Origin: Bacillus sonorensis NBRC 101234 = KCTC 13918 | Lineage (GTDB): Bacteria; Bacillota; Bacilli; Bacillales; Bacillaceae | DNA length: 58,239 bases | Direction: 5' to 3' | Assembly (NCBI RefSeq): GCF_001592005.1 | Contig: NZ_BCVZ01000023.1 | Span: 1 to 58,239 of the forward strand | Shown here: positions 57,706 through 58,239 of the stretch, in pieces | How the letters are laid out: each line of letters begins with the position of its first letter | Position numbering within the stretch: position 1 is the stretch's first letter | Translations under genes and position numbers: made by a program | Notes under the pieces: generated by a model | What the model was told of the DNA's origin: nothing | The model's database searches: none | The model's input: the letters and a program-made list of their open reading frames with translations, nothing else

Positions 57706-58170
57706 ATGTTTACTCAAGCCAATTTATTTTTACTGCTTTTGCTGGCGATCGCTTTAATAGCCAAAAACCAGTCTCTGCTGATTGCGGTATCGGTGCTTTT
57801 GGTGATCAAGCTGATCGGCCTCGATCAAAAGCTGTTCCCCTACATTCAGTCAAAGGGAATCAACTGGGGCGTCACGGTGATTACGATTGCCGTTCTTGTA
57901 CCGATCGCGACAGGAGAAATCGGATTTAAACAGCTTGGTGAAGCGATGAAATCATATTATGCGTGGATTGCCCTTGGAGCAGGCATCCTCGTCGCTCTGA
58001 TCGCCAAAAACGGCATCACCCTGCTTGCGCAGGATCCGCATATCACGACCGCCCTTGTCTTCGGAACGATTTTGGCAGTCGCTTTATTTAAAGGCGTCGC
58101 GGTTGGCCCGTTAATCGGCGCGGGAATTGCTTACCTCGTCATGCAGGTCGTACAGCATTTTGCTCCATAG
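57706..58170 (+). CDS. ytwI: YtwI, DUF441 membrane protein
   Basis: 154 residues with four to five membrane helices and short loops (MFTQANLFLLLLLAIALIAK at the start, GVAVGPLIGAGIAYLVMQ at the end), UPF0756/DUF441 family, function unknown. ATG 57706 follows GGAGATG and gives the B. subtilis start; two further ATGs at 57691 and 57697 have no suitable site. Between ytvI and, presumably, citZ beyond the window. Confidence 0.9.
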   Translation: MFTQANLFLLLLLAIALIAKNQSLLIAVSVLLVIKLIGLDQKLFPYIQSKGINWGVTVITIAVLVPIATGEIGFKQLGEAMKSYYAWIALGAGILVALIAKNGITLLAQDPHITTALVFGTILAVALFKGVAVGPLIGAGIAYLVMQVVQHFAP

Positions 58171-58195
58171 GTTCGGGTTGCAGTGTCTATGAATC

Positions 58196-58219
58196 AATCC
58201 CCTTTGAAAAAAGGGGATT
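58196..58219 (+). repeat. Inverted repeat after ytwI
   Basis: AATCCCCTTT (58196-58205) and AAAGGGGATT (58210-58219) form a perfect 10-bp stem around GAAA. No T-run follows, so it is either a poor terminator or part of a larger element cut by the window edge. Confidence 0.5.
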
Positions 58220-58239
58220 CAGCGTGTCGACAAACCCTC

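Overview
The window is ordinary chromosome from a spore-forming, flagellate-type Bacillus of the B. subtilis group. Protein sequences and gene order follow the B. subtilis sftA-murC-ytxGHJ-aroA-ccpA to pfkA-pyk-fxsA-ytvI-ytwI segment almost gene for gene. The divergence level suggests the licheniformis/sonorensis side of the group; that species placement is inference. I see no rRNA, tRNA, CRISPR, insertion sequence or prophage gene.

Layout. 1-9050: C-terminal two thirds of the SftA DNA translocase, murC, the stress operon ytxGHJ, a heptad-repeat coiled-coil gene, aroA (chorismate mutase/DAHP synthase), ccpA and a wrecked Na+ stator locus (motP/motS fused by an internal deletion). 9066-15000: acuABC and acsA, diverging from a shared catabolite-control site, then tyrS with a tyrosine T-box. 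15100-22300: a 44-codon orphan, rpsD with its leader, the diguanylate cyclase dgcP, a methionine-sulfoxide reductase, refZ, hisJ and ezrA. 22300-28900: braB with a CodY box, nifZ-thiI, sspA, and the acyl-CoA ligase ytcI followed by a MarR regulator. 28900-36500: nadF, sppA-yteJ, ytfI-ytfJ, tpx, ytxK, ackA and moaB. 36600-43600: argGH-ytzD, ytkK-ytkL, a PadR regulator, ytoI and ytpI. 43690-50800: nrnA, ytzJ, the sporulation pair ytrHI, dnaE and the malic enzyme ytsJ. 51150-58239: accDA, pfkA-pyk, fxsA, ytvI and ytwI.

How it fits together. Much of the segment is the glycolysis/overflow node and its control. PfkA, Pyk, YtsJ, AccDA, AckA and AcsA/AcuABC handle pyruvate, acetyl-CoA and acetate, and CcpA is encoded in the same window. 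Sites matching the cre consensus lie upstream of acsA/acuA, ackA and ccpA itself, and one sits between the convergent genes nrnA and ytzJ. A sporulation layer (sspA, ytrHI, ytfJ, refZ, ytxGHJ) is interleaved.

No new multigene system is visible. The clearest oddity is the motPS deletion. Other points worth checking are the perfect cre over a candidate ccpA promoter, the orphan cre near 44670, a perfect inverted repeat at the tpx promoter, a TTGAC/GTCAA cluster between rpsD and dgcP, an SDR protein without its catalytic tyrosine, and two locally encoded regulators (MarR, PadR) of unknown ligand.
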